A DNA stretch of 64,000 nt from Daejeonella rubra (GTDB lineage: Bacteria; Bacteroidota; Bacteroidia; Sphingobacteriales; Sphingobacteriaceae): NCBI RefSeq assembly GCF_900103545.1, contig NZ_FNHH01000010.1, forward strand, positions 99,811 to 163,810. The letters run 5' to 3'. A program made the position numbers and the translations under genes. Below, piece by piece: positions 35,351 to 44,755 of the stretch; position 1 is the first letter of the stretch; each line of letters starts with the position of its first letter. Under the pieces are notes generated by a model. That model saw nothing but the letters and a program-made list of their open reading frames with translations. It made no database searches and was not told the origin of the DNA.

Positions 35351-38300
35351 TTATTTCAGTTTCACATTCATTTCAGTTCTGCCCTTTGGGACCTTCAAAC
35401 TAAGCATTTTTGTCTGATCATTATATGACCAGTCGCGCAGAACCTGGCCGTTCGAAAGAACAGATAACGGCTTTTTTATAATTGATAATGACAATTTTCC
35501 TGCATCTTCCGACTGAAGTTCCAGGGATATTTCTTTCGTAGAAATTGCAATTGCAGCAGTTATTGAATTAGTTGATGAAACTGAAAGACCATGGCCGATA
35601 AATGAGGCTCCCTCAAAATAAACTTTAGTTAAAGCTCCAGATCGGTCAATAGATGCTGTAAAATGCTTTGAGTCTGTTGTAAAACCGTTTGCAATTCCAT
35701 TTGCTGAAGCACCATTTCTAAAAAATCCATAAGATGACTCCTCTCCATGATCAATTCTTGCCCCGATCCACCCATCTGCTTCAATTTTAGTAGTTACCGG
35801 TCTCTGAGAATAATTCCCGGAGACAGGTTTTGCCTCCGGCAGCAAAACAGCGAAGAAGTTGGCTTCATTCAGATCAGGTTTACTAACCAGCGTTAGAAAA
35901 CTTTCTGCAAATTTTTTATCTGCTCTATCGCGGATACTTGCTGAGCCAAGATCTGCAGCATAAGAGAATAAAGCAAGGTTATCATTAGACCGCTCTGAAA
36001 TTCCTGAAGATATGATATCCATGGTTAGTCTTGCATTGGGCCTATCAATGGTTACACGATTATCTTTATAAGCTATGGAACGCTTATTTCCTTCATTTTG
36101 CGGAGCATGGAACAACCAATTATAGATATGTCCCCCGGTTTTACTTTTCACCTGATCAAATAAAAATACCGGGCCGGTCTTTGTATAAAGGAGTGTACGT
36201 GAATATTTCTCAAGCTTATCCTTGTAAACGGAGCTAAGATCACTTTCCACAGCGTCAGCGATCTTTCCAGCAAAGCTATGAGTCATAGTTGGCCAGGTTT
36301 TCAGTGCTGCAATTCCATTATCATAATGAGCAGGAGCCTGACTTTCAGGGTCATGATCAATCAGCATAACATTATGGGCAATTGCCTGTACATCGTAGCT
36401 CAAAAATTCAAGGTTTGCATAATATCCTAAAGCGCCAATACCTGGATCTGTCAGTAATTCTTCACCATTGGTCATGATCTGGAAGCTTCCCTGATCATAA
36501 TGAGCATGGTTATTATTAGGACCTACTCGTGTAGTAATTATGGTGGAGGCATCATCCCAGCCATTTCTCATTACCATTCCCTGAGCAGAAAAAATTTTCG
36601 AAGGTGTTAAAGTTTCTCTTTTCAAAGGAGTTATATCATCTCTGAACCATAAATAGCCCAGGTATCCCCCCTTTCCTGATTCCCAGAAAGGTTTTACGAA
36701 ATTATATAAATAAGGATTCTTAGTTCGGTTTACAAACCACCAGGAATGAATCTGATCAAAGCCTGAGTAACTCCTTCCTCCATCTCCATAACTTTGAATG
36801 AGACCACTGGAATGCATTGCTTGAATCGGATATTTGTAAAAATTCCGGACATTGGTAGTAGTTGAATAATCCACGCCGAAATTCCGTTCAAATGTGGCAA
36901 GGATCTCAACAATATCTCTGGTAGCCATATCCATGTAACCGCTTTTAGGTTCAGCATAGCTGCCATCCTCATAATAAGTCCGATCAATGAATTCCCTGGA
37001 TTTGGTAAGAATGCCTGAAAGGTAAGGCTCCAGAGTAGGGTTATCAGGATCATCACCATAAATTGCCGTTGCAGCCATTCCCATACCGCCAACAATAACC
37101 GCTATATGATTAGTCTGGTTTGATGGCATACGATTCATTTCTACCATATCTCTGTGAAACATCTTCAGACCTTTTTCCATGATGGCATTCCGAACAAAAG
37201 ACCGTTCTGAATCTGAAAGCAGATCATACAACATGTCATAGCCATAAGCAACCGGCTTAATCGTATAACCTACCGGGTAGTAGGTCCAGAACTTGCGTTC
37301 CAGCATCCAGTCTGCATTCCATTTTTTAAAAGAACATAACTTTAAAAGCGCTTTTTTTGCCTGTTCACCGGCCGCTTTATCTCCGGTAAAAGCATACCGA
37401 AAACTGCCTTCCTCTATCACAGTGCCCAGGGTACTGTTGGGGTTATTCCATAAGGCATAATTGCTAAAACCTACTGAATTCATAGAATATGGTCCGCCAA
37501 CCAGATTCTCTGCTGTACGATCTATTCCTTCCCTAATGGCATCTACATTAACCTTCATGAAAGCGGTTTCTTCAAGTACATGGTCAAGAATACGTTTGGC
37601 TACCGGCGACTTTTCATTAGCTAGTCGGTTTTTGAGTTCTTCCTTGTTAAAATACAAGCGAGGATGAGCATTTACTTTATTCCCAGGCATCAGAAAACGG
37701 AAAGACTGACTGATCTGTGCACCCTGATTATCGATTCCTTTAACTCTGATCTCCCATTGTCCGCGGGCATCCTTCTCAGAGAATTTATAGATCGATTCAT
37801 TTTGCCAATTATTTTCACTTAGAGTGAAAGGAATATTGTCTTTCACCACTTTCCCGCGACTATCTATCAGGCTGGCATTAACCTGTTTAAGGTTCAGATT
37901 GCCTTCAGTTGAAGTTTTCAAACTGATCATATCACCGTAAAAGTAATGCTTGTTCAAAACAGAGACGTTGAACATCTCGAAAACAGTAGCTTCAGGAACT
38001 AAAGGAACAAAACGGGTATCACGTTCACCATTGATCTGGAAATCATCCATTAAAATGGTATAGGTATACAAATAGTTTTTTACCGGATAGGTTCCTTCAA
38101 CAGTAATCACCTGTATATGCTCATCAGCATGAAGAGGCTGACCTTTAAGGCTGAAGGAGGATAAAGGAAGATCAATTTCGATCCAGGTATTTGCCTGAGG
38201 TTTACTGATCTTATGCAGGAAGCGGCGGCCGTCGAAAGTTCCAAGTGATAAGTCCAGAGACTCCGCATTCCGGTCGCTTTGGAAATAGATCGCTGCCTTA

Positions 38301-38611
38301 ACTCTGGTATCAGGAACAGTATAAAGATTAAGGCGCTTAGTAAATCCCTGATAAAGTTCATTGGTATCATGAGCCTTCAATGGTCTTGCCAGAGCGTATT
38401 TACTGTTTTTATACGTTGGGGTTTTACTGGCAAAGTAAAGTGCGTCAAAAGCTATATCCTGAGCATATGGATACGCTTCCCAGCCGAAAAGTTCACCAGT
38501 TTCGAAATCGTTGTATACTGTATAAGGAACCCTGCTTCCTGAATTCTGAGCATTTGCATAATTGCTGAAAATAAAACATGCCAAAACCCAGAAAAGTGTC
38601 CTGTTCTTCAT
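35351..38611 (-). CDS. Secreted heparinase II/III-like polysaccharide lyase (2)
   Basis: The 1086-residue protein has a signal peptide (SNYANAQ). Domain order: N-terminal beta-sandwich ('NDFETGELFGWEAYPYAQDI', CBM-like), Ig-like part ending 'RFLMPGNKVNAHPRLYFNKE', alpha-toroid with 'YGYDMLYDLLSDSERSFVR' and 'MPSNQTNHIAVIVGGMG' (candidate catalytic Asn, near residue 500), 'YYEDGSYAEPKSGYMDMATR', then the beta-domain with 'NHAHYDQGSFQI' near residue 702 and 'LLTDPGIGALGYYANLEFLS'. It is closest to the paralog at 44756-47977. It follows the MFS transporter gene and precedes the divergent paralog by 38 bp. Family members cleave GAG-like uronates by beta-elimination; specificity is not predictable. 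Confidence 0.86.
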   Translation of the reverse strand: MKNRTLFWVLACFIFSNYANAQNSGSRVPYTVYNDFETGELFGWEAYPYAQDIAFDALYFASKTPTYKNSKYALARPLKAHDTNELYQGFTKRLNLYTVPDTRVKAAIYFQSDRNAESLDLSLGTFDGRRFLHKISKPQANTWIEIDLPLSSFSLKGQPLHADEHIQVITVEGTYPVKNYLYTYTILMDDFQINGERDTRFVPLVPEATVFEMFNVSVLNKHYFYGDMISLKTSTEGNLNLKQVNASLIDSRGKVVKDNIPFTLSENNWQNESIYKFSEKDARGQWEIRVKGIDNQGAQISQSFRFLMPGNKVNAHPRLYFNKEELKNRLANEKSPVAKRILDHVLEETAFMKVNVDAIREGIDRTAENLVGGPYSMNSVGFSNYALWNNPNSTLGTVIEEGSFRYAFTGDKAAGEQAKKALLKLCSFKKWNADWMLERKFWTYYPVGYTIKPVAYGYDMLYDLLSDSERSFVRNAIMEKGLKMFHRDMVEMNRMPSNQTNHIAVIVGGMGMAATAIYGDDPDNPTLEPYLSGILTKSREFIDRTYYEDGSYAEPKSGYMDMATRDIVEILATFERNFGVDYSTTTNVRNFYKYPIQAMHSSGLIQSYGDGGRSYSGFDQIHSWWFVNRTKNPYLYNFVKPFWESGKGGYLGYLWFRDDITPLKRETLTPSKIFSAQGMVMRNGWDDASTIITTRVGPNNNHAHYDQGSFQIMTNGEELLTDPGIGALGYYANLEFLSYDVQAIAHNVMLIDHDPESQAPAHYDNGIAALKTWPTMTHSFAGKIADAVESDLSSVYKDKLEKYSRTLLYTKTGPVFLFDQVKSKTGGHIYNWLFHAPQNEGNKRSIAYKDNRVTIDRPNARLTMDIISSGISERSNDNLALFSYAADLGSASIRDRADKKFAESFLTLVSKPDLNEANFFAVLLPEAKPVSGNYSQRPVTTKIEADGWIGARIDHGEESSYGFFRNGASANGIANGFTTDSKHFTASIDRSGALTKVYFEGASFIGHGLSVSSTNSITAAIAISTKEISLELQSEDAGKLSLSIIKKPLSVLSNGQVLRDWSYNDQTKMLSLKVPKGRTEMNVKLK

Positions 38612-38742
38612 CCTTTTATTTCTTGTTTAAGCTCCTTTAATCTTTGTACTCATCCCGAAAGGCTAAATTTCGATTTGTTTATTACGGGTACGTTACCTTT
38701 GACAATGCAAAATTCATTGATGAATACTTTATTCCTATTAAA

Positions 38743-40062
38743 TTATGACTTCCAGCTTCTTAAACGGTAACCTCTGAATGCATAAAATACCAGGTACATA
38801 TAGCATGGGAACAATACCCAATAAGCATCTCTGGCGTTGAAAATATCAACAAAATATCCATAGACCATTGGCAATATGGCGTTACCGGCTAATCCCATAA
38901 CCATTAACGAAGCTCCAATTTTTGTGAATCTTCCCAAACCATCCAATGCAAGGGGCCAGATACCAGCCCAAACCAGTGAATTAGCAAGCCCTAGCATAAC
39001 TACGAACCATAAAGAAATGTCATTAGTATGTCCCAGGAAACTAACCTGACCTTTAGCATATATAATGAGCAATGTCAAAATAATACCTAAGATCGTGCTC
39101 ACCCGAAGGGCAGTTAACTGACTGAAAAATTTAGGAATAAAAACGATACCGATTAAATAGGCGCAGATCTGTGCGGTAAGTGTGTAAGATGGGAACACTT
39201 TGGCTTCAATCAAGTTCAGGTTCATTGTTCCTGCATAACTGATCACGGTATCAATTGAAATAACCTGAGTTCCAACATGCAGGAAAATTGCAAAAGCACC
39301 TAAGATCAAATGAGGAAACTGTGTAATACTGGTTTTAGAGGAGTTAGCCTGTGCAACTTCATCACTTTCATGCTCTGTATCGATCTCTGGAAGCGGAGAA
39401 AACCGGATAAACAAGCCAATAAGAAAAAGAAAAGTACCTACGCATGCATAGGGTACAATTACTCTTTGAATAAGTTCATGAAATACAACATCTTTCTCTG
39501 CCTGAGACATTGTAGAGATATTATCAAGCATTGCACTATCTGTTGCTTTGAAAATAACTGCAGCAAATAATAGAGGAGCAAGAATACCTGCACCTTTATT
39601 ACAGATCCCCATGATGCTGAAACGTTGAGCAGCACGTTCTTTAGGGCCAAGGATTGTGATATATGGATTTGCTGCTGTTTGCAATAAAGCCAGTCCGGCA
39701 CCTATAGAGAATAATCCAAGCAGGAATAGCTCATAGGTCATTGTAATTGCCGCAGGCACGAACAAAAAAGCACCTGTTGACATAACCCAGAAACCGATCA
39801 TCATTCCTTTCTTAAATCCTACATTTTTTAATAAATAGGAAGCCGGAACTGAGAAGATCAAATAAGAAATATAAAATGCAAAGGTTACCAGATAAGACTG
39901 AACATGAGAAAGTTCAAATGAAATCTTAAAATAAGGAATCAGAATCGCGTTTATCCAGGAGGTAAATCCAAACATAAAAAACATAAATGCAATGATCAGC
40001 ATACCTGTTAAGGTATCACGCTGACTTAAAGAACCTGCTGTTACGGTGGTGTTTTTACTCAT
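38743..40062 (-). CDS. FHS-family sugar:H+ symporter (FucP/NagP-like MFS)
   Basis: The 439-residue transporter has about 12 hydrophobic helices. 'LIIAFMFFMFGFTSWINAIL' opens it and 'QTAANPYITILGPKERAAQR' and 'SIMGICNKGAGILAPLL' are typical of the FucP/glucose-GlcNAc branch of MFS. Position directly downstream of nagB and nagA, with 117 bp between, makes N-acetylglucosamine the likely substrate, as for NagP of other bacteria. It would move the sugar across the inner membrane; because the symporter does not phosphorylate, a GlcNAc kinase is also needed and is not in this window. Confidence 0.88.
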   Translation of the reverse strand: MSKNTTVTAGSLSQRDTLTGMLIIAFMFFMFGFTSWINAILIPYFKISFELSHVQSYLVTFAFYISYLIFSVPASYLLKNVGFKKGMMIGFWVMSTGAFLFVPAAITMTYELFLLGLFSIGAGLALLQTAANPYITILGPKERAAQRFSIMGICNKGAGILAPLLFAAVIFKATDSAMLDNISTMSQAEKDVVFHELIQRVIVPYACVGTFLFLIGLFIRFSPLPEIDTEHESDEVAQANSSKTSITQFPHLILGAFAIFLHVGTQVISIDTVISYAGTMNLNLIEAKVFPSYTLTAQICAYLIGIVFIPKFFSQLTALRVSTILGIILTLLIIYAKGQVSFLGHTNDISLWFVVMLGLANSLVWAGIWPLALDGLGRFTKIGASLMVMGLAGNAILPMVYGYFVDIFNARDAYWVLFPCYMYLVFYAFRGYRLRSWKS

Positions 40063-40179
40063 ATTTAATTTTATTATGTCTGGGGATTAATTTTATACCG
40101 GGTTAATAAATTTATGTTTTTAGAATAAACAAATACACTAATTTTAAATCCTGATCAATATATCTCAATTGAATATTTC

Positions 40180-40935
40180 TTACAAATCCGATGCACTATC
40201 TTCATCAATAAACAGTATTGCATGATCATGTTTCCTAAGGATCGTTGAAGGATATAATTCACTGATATCACTATTCAGGGTATGGTAAATTGCATTGGCT
40301 TTAAACTTACCCGGCACGATGGCATAAGCGAAAGTTGATTTGAACAATGCCGGCATAGTAATAGTAAGAGCATGGGTAGGAACATCATCAATGCTTGCAA
40401 AACATCCATCATTAACCTGCTGAGTACGGCAATCCTGATCAAGATCTACAACCTTTACGATCTCTGGATCATTAAAATCAGCCACATGCGGATCATTAAA
40501 GGCCAGATGAGTATTCTCCCCTATCCCCAGGCATACGATATCAGTAGGATATTTAATAAGCAGGTCGGAATAACGCTTGCATTCATCCTGAATATTGACA
40601 GCATTACCATTCAGATAATGTACCTCGCGGCAGTTCACCTTACTGAATAATCTATCCTTTAGAAAATTTCCAAATCCTTGTGGTGCATCCGGATGCAGGC
40701 CAACATATTCATCCATGTGAAAGGCATTGATCCTGTTCCATTCAATATTTTTGTTGAGCAATTCTGCTAAAAACTCATTTTGTGAAGGAGCTGAAGCAAA
40801 AATGATATTGATATATTCCTTTGTTTTTAACAATTCAGAGATTTTCGCTGTAAGAATTTCAGCAGCCGCAGCACCTAATTCCGGTCTTCCACTATATATT
40901 TTTACGTTTAATTTATCTTTATTGATCTCTCTCAT
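40180..40935 (-). CDS. nagB: Glucosamine-6-phosphate deaminase
   Basis: The 251-residue protein has NagB hallmarks: 'IIFASAPSQNEFL' (phosphate site), 'INAFHMDEYVGLHPDAPQGF' with Asp75/Glu76, and 'CLGIGENTHLAFNDP' with Glu140 and His143, where E. coli NagB has D141 and H143 in 'GVGNDGHIAFNEP'. It converts glucosamine 6-phosphate to fructose 6-phosphate and ammonia. It lies 30 bp after nagA, so they form one transcript. The Asp-to-Glu change at the catalytic acid fits the wider NagB-like group; a fully normal NagB is not guaranteed. Confidence 0.88.
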   Translation of the reverse strand: MREINKDKLNVKIYSGRPELGAAAAEILTAKISELLKTKEYINIIFASAPSQNEFLAELLNKNIEWNRINAFHMDEYVGLHPDAPQGFGNFLKDRLFSKVNCREVHYLNGNAVNIQDECKRYSDLLIKYPTDIVCLGIGENTHLAFNDPHVADFNDPEIVKVVDLDQDCRTQQVNDGCFASIDDVPTHALTITMPALFKSTFAYAIVPGKFKANAIYHTLNSDISELYPSTILRKHDHAILFIDEDSASDL

Positions 40936-40965
40936 AACTGGTAATATGTAATTTCTGTAATTGTA

Positions 40966-42153
40966 TTAATTTTCTTTATTGTAAATAACTCTTCCCTGAA
41001 CTATGGTTGTACTAACATTAATATTCCCATCGAAAATAACAATGTCGGCATCTTTACCTGTGATCAAAGATCCTTTAGTTGAACCCAAACCTAAAATATT
41101 GGCCGGAGTCTGAGAAGCCATCTTTACAGCTTCCAGCAAAGGCACATCAGCCATATTAATCATCGTCCTAACTAAACGGTCGCAAGTGGCCACACTTCCG
41201 GCAAAAGAAGAACGATCTGGAAGTTTAGCCACCCCGTCTTCAACAATCACTTTCAATCCATTATGCTTACTACCGAGAATACTATCTCCGGGAGGCATCC
41301 CAGCAGAACGCATCGAATCGGTGATTAAGGCAATACGATCAGGCCCTTTAATTTTATAGATCAGCTTTAATAAAGGTGCAGGCAGGTGTACTCCATCAGC
41401 AATAATCTCTACATCCATCTCATCTAGCAGATAGGCAGTTTCAATCACTCCGGCATATCTGAAACACTCTCTGCGTGAAACCCCCGACATAGCAGAATAA
41501 AAATGCGTTGCCAGGGTATAGCCAGCCTCAAATGCAACTAATGCTTCTTCATAGATCGCATCGGTATGTGCCATAGCAACCAGAATACCTTTGGAGCGTA
41601 AATGGTTTCCAAATTCGATTGCACCTTTTAATTCGGGAGCAGCACTCCATCTTTTTATATCAGAAGACCTGGAAAGAATATCCATATATTCCTTTGGATC
41701 AGGATTACGGATATATCGGGGATCCTGAGCACCTCGCTGACTTAATGCAAAATATGGTCCCTCAAGATGCATTCCCAGAAACTGAGCGCCTTTTTTATTG
41801 TTTTTATCAGCTTGTTTGTATAATTCAAGTGTATTATAAAGCTCGTCCAGTTCACTGGTCAATGTAGTAGGCATCAAACCTGTTGTTCCATACATTGCAT
41901 GTGTTTCAGCGATTTTCAAAAATGCCTCTTCAGAGCCATCCATAAAATCATGACCACCACCACCATGAACGTGAATATCAATAAATCCGGGAGCTATATA
42001 TTGACCTTTAGCATCTATTTCAATAGCATCGGCAACATCTATATTCCCCTCAGTTACCTCTTTTATTTTTCCATCCACCACTATTACCGTTCCTTCAATG
42101 ATACGATAAGGCGTTAAAATTTTACCGTTGTGTATTTTTAGAATTCTTTCCAT
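40966..42153 (-). CDS. nagA: N-acetylglucosamine-6-phosphate deacetylase
   Basis: The 395-residue protein shows 'APGFIDIHVHGGGGHDFMDG', 'FLGMHLEGPYF' (metal-binding Glu), 'MAHTDAIYEEALVAFEAGYT', 'ATHFYSAMSG', 'IADGVHLPAPLLKLIY' and 'ALITDSMRSAGMPPG' (catalytic Asp). It removes acetate from GlcNAc 6-phosphate to feed NagB, 30 bp downstream. The usual 'THLFNAM' reads 'THFYSAM' here. It lies about 220 bp downstream of the transglutaminase-like gene. Confidence 0.93.
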   Translation of the reverse strand: MERILKIHNGKILTPYRIIEGTVIVVDGKIKEVTEGNIDVADAIEIDAKGQYIAPGFIDIHVHGGGGHDFMDGSEEAFLKIAETHAMYGTTGLMPTTLTSELDELYNTLELYKQADKNNKKGAQFLGMHLEGPYFALSQRGAQDPRYIRNPDPKEYMDILSRSSDIKRWSAAPELKGAIEFGNHLRSKGILVAMAHTDAIYEEALVAFEAGYTLATHFYSAMSGVSRRECFRYAGVIETAYLLDEMDVEIIADGVHLPAPLLKLIYKIKGPDRIALITDSMRSAGMPPGDSILGSKHNGLKVIVEDGVAKLPDRSSFAGSVATCDRLVRTMINMADVPLLEAVKMASQTPANILGLGSTKGSLITGKDADIVIFDGNINVSTTIVQGRVIYNKEN

Positions 42154-42376
42154 ACTTTTTTCAGCCCGTTATAACGATCCCCTAAAATAGAAAAATAACA
42201 GGTTTTAGTCTATTTAATGTTGATGAATTATTTGAAATTAATGTAAAACCCCAGGTTTGAAATTAATAAACCTCGAGCTCATATATTTATGACCCCGATT
42301 AGTTTGAATGTCCTATCCGTCTCTAAAATATTTTAATCTCAAAAGGTCCCGGAGAATAAACTATATCTTCAAAATA

Positions 42377-44623
42377 TCAATTAAGCGAATTATAATGAAC
42401 CTTCAGCATACTTTTTGAACCCTGATTACCCAAAATATCAACACTTCTGATCTCAATGGTATTGACTCCTGATGATAATTTAACTGAAGCAGAAGATGTA
42501 TTTTCATAGGTGATATTTCCATTGACGCTTATTTCGAAATGCTTGAATCTGGGAGTATCAGTTGCCATATTGATCTCAAGTAAACCCTCACTGACAGGTA
42601 ATGCACTGAAATCAACTGCAAATAAACGATTATACATATCTCTTTCCCTCCTCACAAAATAACGATGTTCAGCAGTTTCAGGTGTCTGATCATCAGTCCA
42701 TGCGTAATACCCATCCCATCCCCAATGGGTCCTGCCATGCGTTACTGGCAATGGTAATTCCTGACTTAACCAGTTACTTCGCGGTAGCCAGCGTACTTCT
42801 GCAGTATTATAGAAGCCATAACCACCGGAATATCCTGGATTGGATTTATTGAATGTAGCCTTCCACCAAACATAATCCTTATTGATCTGACCGGAATAGG
42901 CATTCCCTCCTACTTCCATCCGGATTGGAAGTGTTTCAGGATCGATCTTTTCTGCCCGACGGTCTCTATCTTCGAAAGACCATGAATCCCGGTCGACAAG
43001 CTCTTTCCCGGGATAATAGGTTTCCAGAAATACCTGATGCAATTCCAGGATATTCAGCGGAACGCCATTCTGCTTTCCATAGAACATCGAATCAAAATTA
43101 GGATCCACCATGATCCACTTTTCAAATTCCCCCGACCAGACCTCTACAAGTTCATGTCCGCCCCAAATCGCATAATTTGTATTAACTATACGTGCCGGGA
43201 TCCCAAAACTCTGACAGGCCTGAGCAAAAACAATCGCATAATGGAGACAATTACCTCCTTTTTGAGCCAGATTTAATGATTTATCCGGTGCAGTTAAAAT
43301 TTTCCTGGCATCCCAGGTTAGAAGATCGTTCAATTCAGGATTCGGAAGGAACCAATCCCAGCTACCTGCAACCCAGGCTCTTAAACGCTTAATTTTATCC
43401 AACTCAGTTTTTGCTCCCTCAACAATTTTATCAAGCTGAAATTGTTTCCTGAACTCCTGAAGTGCAGGTAAAGACGGGTTTTCGTGCCTGAACTCAAAAG
43501 AACTTCGGATCAATGGGTAGTTCTTTACTTCGGAGACAAATATATTATCAGAATTATCAGGCGACCGCCACTTAGTATTTAATCGCAAACCCTGAATCTT
43601 CGGGGAAATGATCCCTGAATTTGATTCAAAACTGAATTCGATCTGTACAAAACGATGATTTAAATCCACCGCTAAGTTTCCATTTTCAACAGGTCTCCAG
43701 TCAGTCCAATCACCCACTTCCGGCACATGAGTATTGCCGCTTCTGATTCGGGTTTGCCAATTTGAACCTGAGCTGTTCAGCGTATCAATTTGAAGGCTGG
43801 CAGCTTCCATCTTTACAGGAAGATAAAATACATCTCTAAGTCCTTTATCTGCCAGGTTAAATACAGGAGTTTGAAGCCATGCACGCTTATTTGAAGCCTT
43901 AATTTTTAAACGGACAGGGTATTCTGCAATATTTGAGCTAGATCCTGCATATTTCCAGGTTTTTCCCTGATCACTGCTTCGCTGACTATTGCCAGTATAA
44001 GATGTGGGCTGCCCGACAATAGTTTTAACAACCGAACTTAAAGCCATTGGTATCCTGAATTTCTCATTCTGATTATGTGCCTTTATCTCGATCAGGTTTT
44101 TACCCTTTATCAAATATTCAGCAGGAACCGGAACAGAAGCCCAGAAATGCCTGAGTTCATAGATTATAGGCTTATGTCCGTTCACTTTAAACTCCAGCAT
44201 GCCTCCGCTCATAGGCTCTGCAGGAAATACAGGATAAACAAGCATACTTATAGTTGCAGTTGTCACAGGCAATAGCGGCAGTTCCAGATATTTCCTGATG
44301 ATAATACCCTTTGATAAAGTATCCCAGGCTTCAGAACGGATCGATCCCAAACCGCCTGCATCATTTTCGATAAGCAAAATATCTTCCTGAATGATGGAAT
44401 TATCTGAAAATTTAAGATTTTGAGAGGTGGATTGCATCCATAGCTGTTCGGCAGTCCAGCTTTGCTGCCTCGTTTTAAGGCTGTCATATACCGGAGATGA
44501 AAAAACATTCCTCTTTAAGCTTAAATTCATATCCCTGCCAATCATGTTTGAAGATAATTCAGACATCCCCAAAAGGGAAAAAAGGATGATCAATAAAGAG
44601 TATAGCAAAGGATATCGGTTCAT
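42377..44623 (-). CDS. Secreted transglutaminase-like protein
   Basis: The 748-residue protein has an N-terminal hydrophobic signal ('LLYSLLIILFSLLGMSEL'). The C-terminal half contains a transglutaminase-like papain fold with Cys in 'KGGNCLHYAIVFAQACQSFG' (near residue 455), His in 'IWGGHELVEVW' (near 488) and Asp in 'WIMVDPNFDSMFYG' (near 509). The N-terminal half and last 120 residues are beta-rich, the latter ending 'GVNTIEIRSVDILGNQGSKS', like an Ig/F5-8-type module. Transglutaminase-like proteins of bacteria are often proteases or amidases rather than crosslinkers. It lies between nagA and a terminator. Its job beside sugar genes is unknown; perhaps it acts on a peptide-linked glycan. 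Confidence 0.75.
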   Translation of the reverse strand: MNRYPLLYSLLIILFSLLGMSELSSNMIGRDMNLSLKRNVFSSPVYDSLKTRQQSWTAEQLWMQSTSQNLKFSDNSIIQEDILLIENDAGGLGSIRSEAWDTLSKGIIIRKYLELPLLPVTTATISMLVYPVFPAEPMSGGMLEFKVNGHKPIIYELRHFWASVPVPAEYLIKGKNLIEIKAHNQNEKFRIPMALSSVVKTIVGQPTSYTGNSQRSSDQGKTWKYAGSSSNIAEYPVRLKIKASNKRAWLQTPVFNLADKGLRDVFYLPVKMEAASLQIDTLNSSGSNWQTRIRSGNTHVPEVGDWTDWRPVENGNLAVDLNHRFVQIEFSFESNSGIISPKIQGLRLNTKWRSPDNSDNIFVSEVKNYPLIRSSFEFRHENPSLPALQEFRKQFQLDKIVEGAKTELDKIKRLRAWVAGSWDWFLPNPELNDLLTWDARKILTAPDKSLNLAQKGGNCLHYAIVFAQACQSFGIPARIVNTNYAIWGGHELVEVWSGEFEKWIMVDPNFDSMFYGKQNGVPLNILELHQVFLETYYPGKELVDRDSWSFEDRDRRAEKIDPETLPIRMEVGGNAYSGQINKDYVWWKATFNKSNPGYSGGYGFYNTAEVRWLPRSNWLSQELPLPVTHGRTHWGWDGYYAWTDDQTPETAEHRYFVRRERDMYNRLFAVDFSALPVSEGLLEINMATDTPRFKHFEISVNGNITYENTSSASVKLSSGVNTIEIRSVDILGNQGSKSMLKVHYNSLN

Positions 44624-44677
44624 AAACAGTAGTTTTTACTATTTTAATAAAGCAATGAATTTAGTACATTATTCATG

Positions 44678-44717
44678 AAAAAAGGGATCATCGCTATCAA
44701 ATGATAACGAAGATCCC
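44678..44717 (-). terminator. Rho-independent terminator between lyase (3) and the transglutaminase-like gene
   Basis: On the minus strand GGGATCTTCGTTATCA pairs with TGATAGCGATGATCCC (16 bp with 3 mismatches, 2-nt loop) followed by six T. It lies about 40 bp after the stop of the gene at 44756-47977, so the block 44.7-49.8 kb and the block 30-44.6 kb are at least partly separate transcripts. Confidence 0.87.
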
Positions 44718-44755
44718 TATAGTATTTTCATCAAATTAAACGAAGCGCCGATATC

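Noticed and set aside
36730..37095. 121-codon minus-strand frame in another phase of lyase (2)
   Set aside because: It overlaps the toroid domain of the real gene in a different frame; no sign of use.
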